64,000 nucleotides of DNA, from assembly GCA_034440615.1 (NCBI GenBank), contig JAOTOM010004871.1, positions 272,501 to 336,500 of the forward strand, read 5' to 3'. The position numbers were made by a program, and so were the translations under genes. Numbering within the stretch: position 1 is the first letter of the stretch; each line of letters begins with the position of its first letter. This DNA comes from Ashinkailepas kermadecensis. Lineage: Eukaryota; Arthropoda; Thecostraca; Neolepadidae. Shown here in pieces: positions 34,615-47,355 of the stretch. Under the pieces are notes generated by a model. The model made no database searches. It was given only the letters and a program-made list of their open reading frames with translations, and was not told the origin of the DNA.

Positions 34615-35984
34615 TCACCCCCCTCGCGACGCCAGCGTTGACAGCCCCGCAGCTATCAGTTATCGGCAGATGATGTGCAGGGAAAGGGGAATGACACGTG
34701 ACCTCGTCGAGGTCAAGGTTCAACCACCCCACACACAACCAAAAGGGTATTTCAGCCGTGTAAGGTGTATAAGGTGGTCCAAAAATAGCGGGGGGGGGGA
34801 ATCCTGGTTTACAGGTCCATTATTTTACATGCAACGCCATATGGAGAATCTTACATCCTGCGAAGGATGTGGTGAGGTCACTGCTGACCTACCGTCACTA
34901 ATCGCTGCTGGGCCAACCGGCAGTCGGACCGACCCCACATATTACAGCAATTGGGGATACCGGGGTGACAGGAAGCGCAGGGTAGCCATAACAGCTGGTG
35001 CAACATAGCACTCTAATGAGCATCAGGTGGGGAACCCTGTCCTCTTCCCCCGGGTGCAAGATTTTTCACCATAATGGTTGAGCGACCGGGGATAGGAAGG
35101 GCTCGGACCGCTTCCAGAGGCGCAGACAGGGACTCCCCTGGCACGGTAACTGGGGACGGGGGCGTGGCCCCGGTGATGGCCGTACCCGTTCCTAATCAGC
35201 GGCCTTCCAGCATTGCTTTAGCTGGCTAGATGGCTGGGCGACTAGTTCTTCCCCAACCTGTATCTTTCTGCACGAATTTGGACCGCAAAAGCAGTTTGAA
35301 ACATTTGCCTGTCAAATCAATGCAGTTAATTTTCCGTCGGCCGTTTTTTGTTTGTTCCATTCCTAACTTGATTGGGGCACCTCCAATACGGAGACAGATC
35401 GGCCAGCATTTTCTGTAATAACGTCGGACAAAACAGCGCATATAAAAAGGTAATTCGGTTCGGGTATTGGACAGGGCGGAATAAATGAATGCGATTCGAA
35501 TGATGGCACCAACATCAGGATTGAATGCGTTCTCCCTGTAGATAATTCCCTTGGTACCAACATCAGGATTGAATGCGCTCTCCCTGTAAATAATACCCTT
35601 AGGCATTGGTCATCTCAACACCATCATGAGCGACAAGAAATCTAAGCGCGTGAACGTACAACAAGCTTGCTCGTTGGTTTCAATACATTTTCCTCGAATC
35701 TTGCTCGTATTTCACCCCGCTCTCCGTATTCCACCGTCTCTGGTAGAGTGGAACATGTCTCTGGCAGGGTGGAGCATGCAGAAATTGAGTTTGTGCGGTC
35801 GTTTTCCCAATTGCAAGACGGTCGATTCAGTTGGAGCGACACCACGTGGACGAGCTGGGAGAGTGCGAGCGGCGCAGAGGCATGAGGCGGCCTGAGCGGA
35901 TTGCGGATGGTTCTGAGTACGTGATGCAATTTAACGTCGCGCTCTGCGATTAGTTCGCACGAGGTGCGTTTGGCGGTTGGGTCG
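34615..35984. other. Intron sequence, unassigned
   Basis: No gene signal. A pair of AACATCAGGATTGAATGCG blocks with GATAATTCCCTTGG lies at about 35509-35600. Confidence 0.35.
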
Positions 35985-36232
35985 GCCGTGCCCTGTGTGC
36001 TGTGCCCTGTGTGCTGTGCGTTGTGCGCTGGGTGCTGTGTGCTGTATGCTGTGCGCTGTGTGCTGTGTGCTGTGCCCTGTGTGCTGTGCGCTGTGCGCTG
36101 GGTGCTGTGTGCTGTATGCTGTGCTGGTGCTGTGCTGTGTGCTGTGTGCCGTGCCCTGTGTGCTGTGCTGTGTGCTGTGTGCCGTGTGCTGTGTGCTGTG
36201 TGCTGTGCTTGTGCTGTGCGCTGGGTGGCCGA
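35985..36232. repeat. TGTGCTG/TGTGCGC minisatellite
   Basis: Short units TGTGCTG, TGCCCTG and TGTGCGCTGGG arranged in a larger repeat of about 75 bp. The cysteine-rich ORFs over it are by-products. Confidence 0.92.
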
Positions 36233-36589
36233 CTGGGACGCATGGTTCACGCTGGCAGTGCAGGGGAATGGCCATCTCGTACGACATCGCCGCTAAAGTG
36301 CGCCTGTCACCATGTCAGCGCTTCAAAGCAATTTGGACTCTGGATGGAATGGCCGACACGGGATCAGCATGCGAACGTGGCTGGGCGTCATGCAGACCCA
36401 GGCCGGGGACGGTGGACTGGTGCATGTAGCTGCCGGCTGTGTGTCACTGTATGACTGTCATGCATACAGCATACAGCATACAGCATACAACTAAAGTGTG
36501 AAAGGGGAGTGTCATTCCGAGAGGATCGGGGAATGACCAGAGCGGTCACTACGACTGGCTCTCACGCGGCCGTGGTGGCCAGCTGCGCG

Positions 36590-36966
36590 CATCCCTTCCA
36601 ACCCCAGCTATCCCTCCAACCTCAGCCATCCCCTCCAAACCCAGCTATCCCTCCAACCTCAGCCATCCCCTCCAAACCCAGCTATCCCTCCAACCCCAGC
36701 CATCCCTCCGACCTCAGCCATCCCTCCGACCTCAGCCATCCCTCCGACCTCAGCCATCCCCTCCAAACCCAGCCATCCCCTCCAACCCCAGCCATCCCTC
36801 CAACTCCAGCCATCCCTCCAATCTCAGCCATCCCTCCTACCTCAGCCATCCCCTCCAAACCCAGCCATCCCTCGAACCCCAGCCATCCCTCCAATCTCAG
36901 CCATCCACCCCTCCCAACCCCAGCCATCCCCTCCAACCTCAGCCATCCCCTCCAACCTCAGCCACC
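36590..36966. repeat. 19-20 bp minisatellite CCATCCCTCCAACCTCAG
   Basis: About 19 copies of CCAGCCATCCCTCCAACCTC and variants. Confidence 0.93.
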
Positions 36967-37679
36967 TAGGTACCAACAGTCATATCATCTAGTGCGCCGG
37001 CACCACGAAACTGTGATACCCTGGTAGCAAAGCTCTGGACAGGATGGCAGCCCGTCACTTGATTGGTATTTTGAAGGAATGTGGTCTGGTTATGATCCGG
37101 GTAAACCCAGGGGAGGAGATCCCGGTCACAGTAGTTGGAGTTGCAGCCGGTTACGTCTCACTCCGTTCCCGTGCAGACGCAAACTACTTGCAATCCCCGA
37201 TATGACGTAATCCTGAGCGGCGTGCGGTCGCCTGCCAGACGGCTGCCCCCGCAACTCCGGTGATCGGGCCGACCTGTGTGGCGTCCACCCACACAGCAGC
37301 TCGAGGAGAAGTCCCTGAGGCACCGTCCCCACCGGCTATTTCGTGTCTTCGATCGACCAACTCGCTGTCGTCACCGAGGATTCCCGTGCGAAGTGCAGCG
37401 CGGGACCTGACCGCGCAAGGTCGAACAGAGCGAACCGCGGGTGGCGCACCTGACTCGGTGGCGCCGAAGGCCGGGTGGGGAGAACCCCGATGGCCGCGAG
37501 GTTCGGAACGTGAGAACGCTCGCCGTCGACGCCGCGCGCACCGCCCGGCCTCTCGGGACAGATAATGGATCAGCCGCCGCCTCCAGTCTGACAGGCGTAC
37601 CACTTATACCGGCTGCGTACCGTAAGCGGATGCGTGTTTCGCCACCGACCGAAGGGAGTCCCAGGGGGAGGGTGTAAGA
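36967..37679. other. Intron sequence, GC-rich, unassigned
   Basis: 37180-37660 is CpG-rich with overlapping open frames but no recognised domain. Confidence 0.35.
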
Positions 37680-38100
37680 GGGGAAAATTTCCTTTTCAAA
37701 AAAAAAAATTTTGGGTTTTATTCGCCGGTTCGAAGGCCGTCTCCGCACGGAATCGCCGGTGACGAGGCACCCATGTCGCCACCGACTGAAGGCAGTCTCC
37801 GGTCACGACCCCGCGCTGAGTGGCCGGTGACTTGGTGCCCGCCTGTACAGCTCGTGTGGACAACGCTCTAGCCGGAATACTAGTAAAACGCATCATATCC
37901 TGTTTATAACCGGCTGATTGCAAATACATGTTTTAACTGGAACACTATGTGGGGAGATGCATCTGAGCATGCTGGGAATTACCCCTCAACAAAACACTTT
38001 TTTTCCCCGATTTTTTTTTTTTTTTTTTTTAAAAAATTTTTTTTTTGGTTTTAAAAAATTATCGAAGAAGCCCCCCCCATACAAAAAAAAAAAAAACAAG
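37680..38100. other. Homopolymer-dense stretch
   Basis: Long A, T and C runs at 37698-37715, 38010-38060 and 38070-38095. The 38010-38095 patch looks like unresolved consensus as much as natural sequence. Confidence 0.6.
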
Positions 38101-38159
38101 CAAAGAGCATGACGCTGCTTGTCCATGGTTTTCGTACTGAGTTTTCATTGACGAGCTTG

Positions 38160-38217
38160 CTATTGACGCCGCATGATCTTTGCAGTTGATGCTCCCTTTA
38201 AGTCCAATAACCAACTA
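38160..38217 (+). mobile_element. Mini-SINE relic
   Basis: Loop motif CAGTTGATGC and tail CCAATAACCAACTAACT survive; the stem is degraded and no TSD is seen. Confidence 0.5.
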
Positions 38218-39026
38218 ACTCTTGCCCGCCTGCGTGAGCATAAAAGTATAGGTGTGCCCTTTTCCCCTAGCTCACAGATGTGGTTGACTGTTGGCCGATA
38301 CTGACCATTGTTCATTCGGGACAGACTTTCCGATTCCTCCGGGAAACGATTTTTCCGTGACTTCACTCGGTGACTTCGTGTCAACATTCTATGTCTCGCA
38401 CTCTATAACACTCACTCGTGTCAATCTTAGTCACTGACATGACTAAGTTGTTTAAACGACTGAGTTTTCATTAATAAGCTTGTTATGTGCGCTATTCTTC
38501 GTACGAGATGCAGACCTAGGTCATGCGTGATTCAGACTGGACGTCTATTCGAGTTTCTGTCACAGGTGCCGTTTGTTGTTGTCTACCCTGGGAGATAAAA
38601 ACATTGCACTGTGTTAATGTACAAGCCGATTCAAGTTTTCTGTGGTATATGAGCATCACTGTTACCATACCGGGCAGGTGGTAAATTGTAAACTCAGGGT
38701 GATTGTACTGTGCGTCTTGACCATCGCAAGTTCGACAATGTATTGCATAATACGTCGTCTCCACTAGTCTCCGCTTGGATACTTCGGTATGACGATGTTA
38801 TGGGCTGGCTGATATGGCGGGGTAATGCAAAGGTCGTGGGTTCGAATCTCAATTCGTACCGAGGTTATTTCTTCGGTCGCGGCTAGCACATGACTTGTCC
38901 CTGCCGAATGACCTTAACACGTGATCTTGGATGCGTCGAACTTCACACACGTCTTAATGTAGGCGACGCTGGCGCGTGCGGCCCAAGTTGACCCGATGTG
39001 ACCTGACCTGTGGCGTCCATTGACAG

Positions 39027-39149
39027 GGTATCCTGCGCTCTCTCGGTCGAGTGCTGCTCGCCGCCGCCGGCGCCGGCACTCCCGAGCCCCTCGTCGGCCT
39101 GCTGACGTCACTGGGAGATGGTGACGTGACGCTGGAGCACCTGCCGCAG
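39027..39149 (+). CDS. KIND-domain gene, third exon
   Basis: Acceptor CATTGACAG and donor CCGCAG/GTGAGG. Phase 0 at both ends, 41 codons: GILRSLGRVLLAAAG, PEPLVGLLTSLG and VTLEHLPQ. SLGRVLLAAA matches the kinase F-helix remnant kept in KIND domains (YSLGMTLYWAA in relatives), and the following LLTSLGDGDV fits the helix before the final arginine/serine-rich segment. The frame follows directly from the exon at 29383-29504. GC-rich third positions agree with the other exons. Confidence 0.75.
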
Positions 39150-39189
39150 GTGAGGGGGCCGCTGCCACCGCCACCTTGGCGGCGCCACG

Positions 39190-39475
39190 TCCCGGTAAAC
39201 ACTCCCTGGGCTTGTACACGACACCGTTTCTTGTGTGGCGGCGGTCTCGATGAATATTTCCTGCCATTGTCCATGGGGGACATATCCCCTGTGGCCTCCT
39301 GAACCCGCCCCTGGAGATAGAGATCATGCAGCTGCTCCTGCGCGTTGTGCGAGTACCTCGCGGGAGCACTCCTTGGGCTTGTATACGACACAGTTTCGTG
39401 TGTGGCGGCGGTCTCTGTGACTACTCCCTGGCCTTGGTGACATCGTCTCGTGTGTGGCGTCGTTCTCGGTGACCC
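39190..39475. repeat. Three diverged copies of a roughly 75-bp unit
   Basis: CACTCCCTGGGCTTGTACAC followed by TTGTGTGGCGGCGGTCTC recurs near 39195, 39365 and 39424. GAAGCTGTCGCC repeats three times just after, at 39505-39540. Confidence 0.7.
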
Positions 39476-40329
39476 TGCGAGTACCTATGACATCCACTCG
39501 CGGTGCTGAAGCTGTCGCCGAAGCTGTCGCCGAAGCTGTCGGCCGTATTTGGACCTTTGGAGGAAAGGCTTCTAACATGATGCAACGTCTGACGTCACAG
39601 TGCATTTCGACAAAGAGCTGGGTTCACTTCGCCCCGTATGGAAATTGCAATGAAGTCAAAGTGGTCTGGAACAAAGTGCAGCATTATAGATCGGTTACCG
39701 CACGGTCGCTGCCTCTCGGAGCTCTGGTAACCGGCGGGCGAGTTGTGTTTTGAAGAAATTCGCCACTGTTCTCCAAAAGTCCACAAAACGGATCCGTTTC
39801 CCGTGGTGGGGCCGGATGCAGCCGGCGGGCTGTTGGAGCTCTGCACTGTTGGTGTCCCAAGACATCCAAGATTTTGGTGGAAAAAGGTGGCAATGAATTT
39901 CCCCTCACACCTGCCAACATCATCCATAATTGTTGTACTTCCATCGTGTTCGGCTGGCATGCATGATGCCAGCTGAACCGATGAGAACCAGAAGTTAATC
40001 AAGTTAATTAATTACAATTACATTTGAATCTTCAAGATGAACCAGTGTTGCCAACATTGATTTGAAGTCACCGGATCGTAGGTAGAAATTCGTAGCTTCG
40101 CTGAAATCCTGCATTCTACTCTTTTTCTCACTTCATTGTTTTCAGTCCTTCGCCACCTTTTCTAGAGCAATTTCCACGCAACACCTTCGCCCATCACGTA
40201 CCGTATGTTGCCATCTTTAGCACATTCTGTCCGGTCGTCGATCTTCAGCGAGACTAGTTTGTGTGCACGTGTTTCAGTGGGTGATGGATACGCGGCCACC
40301 GGTTCGCCAAGTTGCACGTGTTGAAGAGG
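39476..40329. other. Intron sequence, unassigned
   Basis: No recognised element. Confidence 0.3.
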
Positions 40330-40801
40330 CAGTGTTAAAATAATGGTTTTTCGTTAGGTGTGAGATGTCGAAACGTGCATAGTAGGATGTCGAAATTTGC
40401 CATGAAGCGATGTCGCTAAATACGTTCTTTCAACACAATTTTGATCCAACAGCGTACTCATACGTGCACCTTTTTCGCTTCTTGCCAGATTCCTAATTTA
40501 GGGATGACTATTTTAACGATAACTATACAAAATACCTATGCTTACCAACTGATGTTGCATGACAGACCAATGTCATAGGTAATCCTCTTACCTGGAATTA
40601 TGTTAAGATATTCGTGTATGATGAACCGCAATGGTGGGAATAAGCATGCTACTTATCGACGACATACGGTTAGAAATTAGACATGAAGACATGATAAAGA
40701 TTCATTAAGAAGCACGATGTCGGTACTTCTTTGGAAGGGATGTCGATTCCTTGTTCAGCAAGTGGTATATTCCACTGTATTTCACGAATAATTTATCACT
40801 G
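40330..40801 (-). mobile_element. hAT-type MITE, copy 4 (472 bp)
   Basis: Begins CAGTGTTAAAATAATGG and ends AATTTATCACTG. Exact 8-bp TSD TGAAGAGG (40322-40329, 40802-40809). Same family as copies 1-3 and 5. Confidence 0.93.
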
Positions 40802-40899
40802 TGAAGAGGCCGCAGGCAGGCCCGGCGGGTGCCGCCTGTCGATATCGACCTCTCATTTTACCGTCAGAGATACGAGTGGGCTACGCACGTAGAAGCAAA

Positions 40900-41072
40900 A
40901 GAAACTTGATTCTTTCACGACGCATTCAACCGCTAGGTCATATAGCGTCGCCAACCTCTCACGCCGATCGGTCGCGGGTGGACTCGGTAAATGCCGTCGG
41001 TTGTGAGATTCGAACCCACAATCTTGCGATCAAGAGTCCGACGCTCTACCGACTGAGCCACCGCGGCCCCTA
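40900..41072 (-). mobile_element. tRNA-Lys-headed SINE (family 3), best copy
   Basis: Minus strand: GGCTCAGTCGGTAGAGCG, CTCTTGATCGCAAGATTG, B box GGGTTCGAATCTC, CGCGACCGATCGGCGTGAGA, then hairpin CGACGC / GCGTCG with loop TATATGACC. The hairpin stem is perfect and identical in position to the other families. Confidence 0.82.
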
Positions 41073-41517
41073 ATTGTTTTTTTTTTTCGTTGAGGCGCCC
41101 GTAAACCCCGGTAACTAACTCATTGCTGACACATGGGAAATTCAAAACGAGTCCTGCTGAATGTTTCGGCCCAGCTATGCGTAATGTTTCCAAATACTTC
41201 GATTGTTCTGTTTTCTAAATCTACGAGGCTAAGACCTAATCTGGTGCGGGCTGCGCTTATATGAGTGGTGAGATTAAGAAAAGGCATGCTTTACGTGCCG
41301 AGTGTTGTCTTTACCGCATAATTATTCGCAGAATGAAAGACGTTCTGTTTTATTTCTGAACAAGGCTATTTAAATATGGTAATTGTTCCAGACTGTACAA
41401 GCTCGTTCCACGTTCTCATTAGCTCATTGCATTCACCTTACATAGTATCACACATCTTAAGTATACACTATAGTATACACTCTCGTACAAAAGCAATGCT
41501 TTATCAGTTTTATGTCG

Positions 41518-41800
41518 GTGCCAAGTCACAATGGAGACCATGGAATTGACAAACCAGACGCTGCTGCCAAGGCAGCATCAGAACTTCCTCCCTGCCTTTG
41601 CTGGTAAAAGGATACCGTCGACATATTGTTCACCGTGGCGAACTTGGCTACCCTGGTAGAGTGACAACAGCGTTGGTCTGTGGAGAAATTGTGTAGTGAG
41701 AAGTTAAGCCATACAGGATGCTGGAAGTCCGCGGTTCGGAAGAACAGAAGGGAAAGGTGGCACTGTGCAGATTGCGTACCGGTCATACACAGGGGCGCTG
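41518..41800 (+). pseudogene. Non-LTR retrotransposon RNase H remnant
   Basis: Frame from about 41524 reads SHNGDHGIDKPDAAAKAASE, matching the last catalytic block of LINE RNase H domains (HVGI.GNE.AD..AK.A). Later, in another frame, KVALCRLRTGHTQG matches the ...LCRLRIGHT segment that follows RNase H in I/jockey-like elements. Frameshifts and a stop separate the two, so it is dead. A candidate relic of a LINE lineage in this genome; whether it drove the SINEs is unknown. Confidence 0.65.
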
Positions 41801-41929
41801 CCACGATTTTCTTACGGGGCCGACCGAAAAAGGTATTAAGGTATAGGTAAATGAAAGAAAGACCGTTTTCGGCGCGCCAAGCGCGCCAAAAAATTATGGT
41901 TTTGCGTGGTGAAAATTGGATACGTTGCG

Positions 41930-42135
41930 ACAATTAGGTTACGTAGGCCATGCCATCCCAATTTTTTTGCCGAAGTTTTGCATTAAAATAACATCTTCTC
42001 GAAATATAAAACATCGACATATGTATTGCCTTAAACAGACCCAACGACTGTTAGCTGTCCAAATCCGATCAGTTTTCAGAAATCCGATTTGTAAGATCCC
42101 CCCCCCCCCCAGTCTGGCTTTGGGATCCGACCCTG
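41930..42135 (-). mobile_element. CAGGGGCGGATCC-type MITE-like element
   Basis: On the minus strand: CAGGGTCGGATCCCAAAGCC, a G-run, GGATTTCTGAAAACTGATC and GGGTCTGTTTAAGGCAATA, in the same order as at 48166-48350. The far end is uncertain. Confidence 0.55.
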
Positions 42136-42869
42136 CTCCACAACAGCTGCGCAAGGTGACATTCCATTTGCATTCTCACATCCTTTGCATTTACTTGACA
42201 TTTACCGTACTTGACATTTGAATCCTTGGCGGCCAAACTTAGCATGCCTTTTTGCGTCTGACGTCCGACCGGAAATAGATGTTGACGCACCGTTCCGCCA
42301 AGACTGGCCGTGGGGAGCGGGGCGACTGATGGGGAATACATCGCCGTGTGTTGGTGCGGGACTCGACGGCACTGTTAGCACAGGCAGGCAGCTTCCTTTG
42401 GTATGGGAAGCTTTTATTGGATCCCGCCGAGCACCAACGTTTCCGACGGCGCGCGATCCCCGCTGGGTTTGATCTTCAGAGTACGATGACAATAGGAAAG
42501 AAAATGAGGAAAAGGAAAGAAAAAGGCGATACAATACAGGTAAATTTAGAACATGGATCGGCTAGTAGCATGCGTGCAGATGTCCTGTTTTCACGTGCAT
42601 GCAATGAAGGAGAAGGAGACACACGGGTGACACAGGCCATAGGTGCAGCATCGGGTGAGTATCTACATTGCCAGCGAGGCTCGCGGCAGAGACGGCGGTT
42701 CTCTGGCGGTACCTTTGGGGTATCCGCCAGGCCCGCGGCGGAGACGGCGGCACTCTCCCACCTTTGGGTTGGGTTCCCGCGCGCCGCTATTGTAGACGCA
42801 ATGTAGTGGATATTGGCATATGGAACCACAGGCGGGTCCGGGGGATGGTGGTGTAGGGGGTATGCCTGC

Positions 42870-43037
42870 CAAGAGATCGATTTTGTGCCGATATTTGGAA
42901 CTAAAACGGCATTTTCTCGAATATAAGACAATTTAGGACATAAATTGTCTTAACAGATTCGTCAGCTGTTCAAATGAGTTTTTCTAAATAGTTTTTTTTC
43001 ATTGCTCCCCCAAGCCAGTCTTCTGGATCCGCCCCTG
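42870..43037 (-). mobile_element. CAGGGGCGGATCC-type MITE-like element
   Basis: On the minus strand starts CAGGGGCGGATCCAGAAGAC, then TGGCTTGGGGGAGC and TCTGTTAAGACAATTTATG. Left boundary estimated. Confidence 0.58.
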
Positions 43038-45958
43038 ACTCTGACCACCGCGAGACATAATCGCCACGACCTCTCGGCTTATCGACATGGTCACCGGTCC
43101 GTGTGTGCTGGCAGGTGGGAGGGGGCAGAACGTGGGCGGATGCCACCCGTTACCTCTAATTGTGCACGCTCGTAGTCACGTGCGCATGCTGATGGCTAAT
43201 TTTGTGCACTGATATTTCGCTTCGCGTGTCGGATTTGGAGGCCAGTGGTCGGCGCGGCGACGTCAGTTTTCAGTGCTCCGAACCCTGAGGCCGCCGGGTG
43301 ACTGGTGGTCACGTCCGTGTTGACCGATCTGGCACCGGTGCTGGGGTTGTGTGCCGGTCCCAAATCCGGCCTCGGCCGGCCGGTGCCAATATCCTGCCGA
43401 TCGACTCGAAGCGCGTCTCGATCGGCGCGGCAGTGACCCGTGATCGATGGTGTCACGTGGCTGGCGCGCCTAATTCGCGCCAATTTGTGGGCCGCGATGT
43501 GTGTACTCTCTGGCGGGTTGGCGCGGCGGCATGGTGAGGTGGCGATCTGGCCGCCTGGCGGCCGCCGATTACAGCGCAGCGCTGCGGCGGCACGGAGAGG
43601 TGGCGATCTGGCCGCCTGGCGGCCGCCGACTGCAGTGCGGCGACGCGGCCGGTCGCTTGATCTGGCCGCCACGTGCCGGCTGTGCCGCGTATATGTCGTG
43701 GCGAGGAAAACTAGACCAAGCAGCCGGACGGACAGCATGGGGTAAACGAGATCCGACTCGTCCGCCGGGAGTCATCGTCTGAAATCCAATTGGGTCGCGC
43801 CAAGGGGCGTAGCCAGTGGGAGACCAGAGCAGTGTCCCGAAACGGATTTTTTTTTGTAGTGTGATGGGGGAGGATGGTGATGTCAAAAAGCTAACTGATG
43901 TAAACAGAACCGCAAATGTATTGGGGAATGCATATTGATGAGTTATTTTGTATGACCTTTGTTAACTATTCGATGGTGGTATGATGTCAGTAGTGTATCT
44001 GCTGCCTTCACCAGTCGGCAGTGCTGCTGCCAGCAGCCATAAACGCTTTTAAAGATGCAAATCGCACTCGTAGCCTGTAGCAACAAAAGCGAGTGGCACC
44101 CAATGGCGTCCAACAGAGAAGGTGATGTCAAAAACAGTTGGCATTACGCGTGGGTCTCCACTCAAATTTGGCAATTGCAGGGCACTGTCAGCGGGTGGGT
44201 CCGAGTCGGCCGGTCGAGGCGGGCGACAGGCGGCGCTGTCGGTGCGGGTGTGGTCAGTCGGGCTGCCGGGCCCCGACACAGGTCACGCCACGACACGCTG
44301 CCGAGGTCAACTGTGCGCCGCCGGCCGTCACTCTAGCTGCCCGGCGGCGTGTGACGACGTGCGCCACCACCAGCGACCACCCACCGCCTGAGGCCGACAC
44401 CTGAAGCGCGGGGACGGCGAGCGTCAGGTGTCGAGCACGCTCCCCCGCCCCGCCGGCCGACACCTGAAGCCGGAGACGGCGAGCGTCAGGTGGCACCCAC
44501 CGCTAACGCGGGAGCCGTCCGCTGACGTCACCAGCTCGCGCCACGGCCGCCCGGCGTCCAGCTGCTGGCGCGCTTCTCGCCGCTGAACGCGCGCAGTGGC
44601 ATCTGGCGGTGTCTTCTTCGGGAGGGTGTTTGGACTTTGACGCCGGGAAAGTCCGACCTTCCGCGATGGGTGGGACGTAATACTTGCGAACAAATCTTGG
44701 GCGCGTCGACGGCTTCAACTTAGTTGCACACCGAATTTGTTCCTGTGGTGGCCAGCCGTGAAGATCACTGGAGAACACGCGAGGTTCGTGCCGAGCTGTC
44801 GACACCGCTTCTGACCTCGTCACGTGCAATGTTGACCGCTCTGATCAACTCCTGCCACCTAACGTTTTTGTAACACCTCAGTGTTTGTGTTGTGAAGGGC
44901 CCCGTCACACCCCGGAAATATCCGTTCACGAGGATGACTGGTTGAGTCCAGGCGTAAACAGACCCCGGTGCACGCGAGAGGGCTTCTCGTCCCGGTCGTC
45001 GGGCCCCGAAGTTGATGCAGTTAGTTGCATTGCTTGGCTTTGGTGATCCGCCTTTCTCAGTACAATTCAGCTGGTACCTGCGACTTGCGAGACTTGCAAG
45101 ACCTGAGAATTGACATTTATCATCTGCTTATCCCAGCAGGTGATCGGTATTTTACTTAGGAGTGTTGTCATGTGATCGCGATATAGTTTTCAAGTGAGTT
45201 TGTTTGTTTTTCTTCGGTTCGGTGCGGAGTTGGAAATCCGGCTTTGTCCTGGGTGTTTGTTATCAAGAACATTATACTCTCCGGAAAATTATCTACTCCT
45301 TTTTCACCAAGAGATGAAAAGAGATGGAAGTTGTTTGAAAATGATTCCTCCAAGCTCATTATTCCTGTTTGATAGACATGCCCGAAATTGGCTAGAATGT
45401 ACAAAAATTAATTCTTCACATCAGAAACAAATAGCAAATTACCCGCGCCGATCTGGAATGTCCCGCAATGTTCCTCTCCAAATTCAGGATTCCAAAACAT
45501 AACTCTAAGCCTAGCTCGGAGTGCCTGGGTTCAATAATGCATCTGCCGTGTACAAGGATATCTGTGAATAATGCCACATATCGTGCACAAGGCTGTCTAT
45601 AAATAATGCCACCTATTGTATACAAGGCTATCCATGAACTAGATGCTCACGAACTCTAATACCATGTTGGTGTGTTCAAAGTCGATCCAAGCCATTGTCC
45701 TCCCAATCGGATTTCAACAGAGTCAACCCAAAATTGGCTAATCTACACTAACCTAACCTAACCTAACGTCACCTTAGCCGTTTTCAAGCACCAGACCAAT
45801 CGTGAAAAACGATGAAAACGGGCGCTTTTTCTTTACACCCCTCCCCTAGTGCACGTGCCACGTGCGGCAGAAATGTTCGCACTGCCGAGCTTGGAGATTG
45901 TCTTGACTACACCGTGGCGTCGGTTTCGTGTCCATCGGTCCGTGGGTTCGCGAGCAAT
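43038..45958. other. Intron sequence with GC-rich blocks, unassigned
   Basis: 43230-43700 and 44180-44620 are CpG-rich with overlapping open frames and no recognised domain. A duplicated GGTGGCGATCTGGCCGCCTG block lies at 43540-43640. A short CCTAA run (about four units) at 45748-45767 resembles the arthropod telomere repeat. Confidence 0.4.
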
Positions 45959-45970
45959 GCCGGTTGAAAC

Positions 45971-46154
45971 CAGTAGCTCAGTAGCTCAGCTAATAGCTAG
46001 TACCAGTAGCTCAGTGGTTCAGCTGAGCGTCTGGCATACCAGAGATACGGGGTTAGATTCCCCGCTGTGCCCGCCCTTCCTGCCAGGGTGAGAGGCAGGC
46101 GACGCCATATGGCCTCGGCTATTGAGTGCGTCGTAAAGCCACAGCCAACCAACA
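45971..46154 (+). mobile_element. SINE family 2, full copy with TSD
   Basis: Contains AGTAGCTCAGTGGTTCAGC, CTGGCATACCAGAG, B-box-like GGGTTAGATTCCCC, TGCCAGGGTGAGAGGCAGG and the hairpin CGACGC / GCGTCG followed by AAAGCCACAGCCAACCAA. Exact 12-bp TSD GCCGGTTGAAAC at 45959-45970 and 46155-46166. The 5' end carries extra partial copies of GTAGCTCAG. Confidence 0.9.
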
Positions 46155-46166
46155 GCCGGTTGAAAC

Positions 46167-47297
46167 TAAGCCAATTTGACGCCCTAAAATTGGTCATATT
46201 CGGATGTAAAACGTCCCGTTTCACACACTAAACCAATTCACGACAGAGGATTTCTGCGCAACCCGTTCCCTCATCAAATTGATGTCGCTCACGTACAGCT
46301 TGTTCACCCGGTGGCACTGAAATTTTTCCCAAAGGTAGCACTGCGGCCTTTCACGTGGTGTCACACATCACTCGTTCCGTGCGATGTGAGCCGAGCCGGG
46401 CGCCAATATGTGACGGTCGCGTTTTTCGTCGAAGAAGCCCCAGCCCCATGTTAAGCAGAATTGGGGATGTCGAGCGAATCTAAGGCGCATGACACATACT
46501 ACGCTTCGCCTACCCTTTCAAATTGCACATGCCCGGATAGCCCCGTTGTCAGGCTACCCGTCCACCGAATTTGATAGCTCTCGTACGCGCCGATCTGAGG
46601 TTGGAGGTGCCCAACTCAACACAGATGCACGCGCCTGACGGTCGCAGGTGCGGTGCACCCGGCCACCGACCACAAAAGCACGCAGTTAGTTCTCTATCGG
46701 GCGCGTGCTTCCACGAAGTTTCACATTCGTGTGACTTGTGGTATGTGCTGTGGCCCTGGCTGACTGATGTCGACATGACCCCAGTTGACGGCACGTGGCA
46801 CGTGCCCACGTGACTCGCGAATACAAAAAAACCGATACGGTCGTCACGATTTTAATTGCTTAATAGCTGTTGATTGGGAAGAGCTAGCAACTTGCTTCCT
46901 GAACCATGCCAATGTTGCGGCATTCAAACGTTGTTCTGTGTTGTCACACGGCCATTAATTAACTAATTTGTGATTCATTATGAAAAGGGAATTTTTCTCA
47001 AATTTTCGTGACTACGCGTTTATCGACGCAATCTCGGCCATCCACGACGCTCAGAAAGGTGCTCCGATGTGGAACTATTTAATTGCAACTAATTAGTGCA
47101 ATTCATTATGAAAAGGACTTCTTGTGACTACGTTTATCGACGTCTGTAATGTTTCGGCGTCATCCCCACAGTTCCCTAATATCTCGGCCGCACACGACGC
47201 TCAGAGTGGCTTCAGTGGGCGGTAGTCGTCTACCTGACAGATAAACAGTTCCATAGTTTATCAAGTTCAAAGCTATAGTCCCTAATTAAACAAGTTC
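46167..47297. other. Intron sequence, unassigned
   Basis: A repeated GTGCAATTCATTATGAAAAG / TGTGATTCATTATGAAAAG pair lies near 46970 and 47097. Otherwise nothing recognised. Confidence 0.35.
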
Positions 47298-47355
47298 TTT
47301 AGTTAGTTATTGTGGTTTAGGGGCGCATTGACTGCATAGGTTATATAGCACCCGA
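47298..47355 (-). mobile_element. Mini-SINE, 58 bp
   Basis: Minus strand stem GGGTGC / GCGCCC (one G-U wobble), tail AATAACTAACTAA. TSD AATTAAACAAGTTC versus AATTAAACAAATTC (47284-47297, 47356-47369), one mismatch in 14. Confidence 0.87.

Noticed and set aside
38800..38900. SINE head with GTGGGTTCGAATCTC
   Set aside because: Only a box-B-like motif; no A box, body module or TSD could be made out.
43230..44620. GC-rich open frames as exons
   Set aside because: Several overlapping frames on both strands explained by high GC; no recognisable protein or paired splice sites.
45748..45767. Interstitial telomere (CCTAA)n
   Set aside because: Only about four units; too short to separate from chance, used only as a weak hint of an arthropod.
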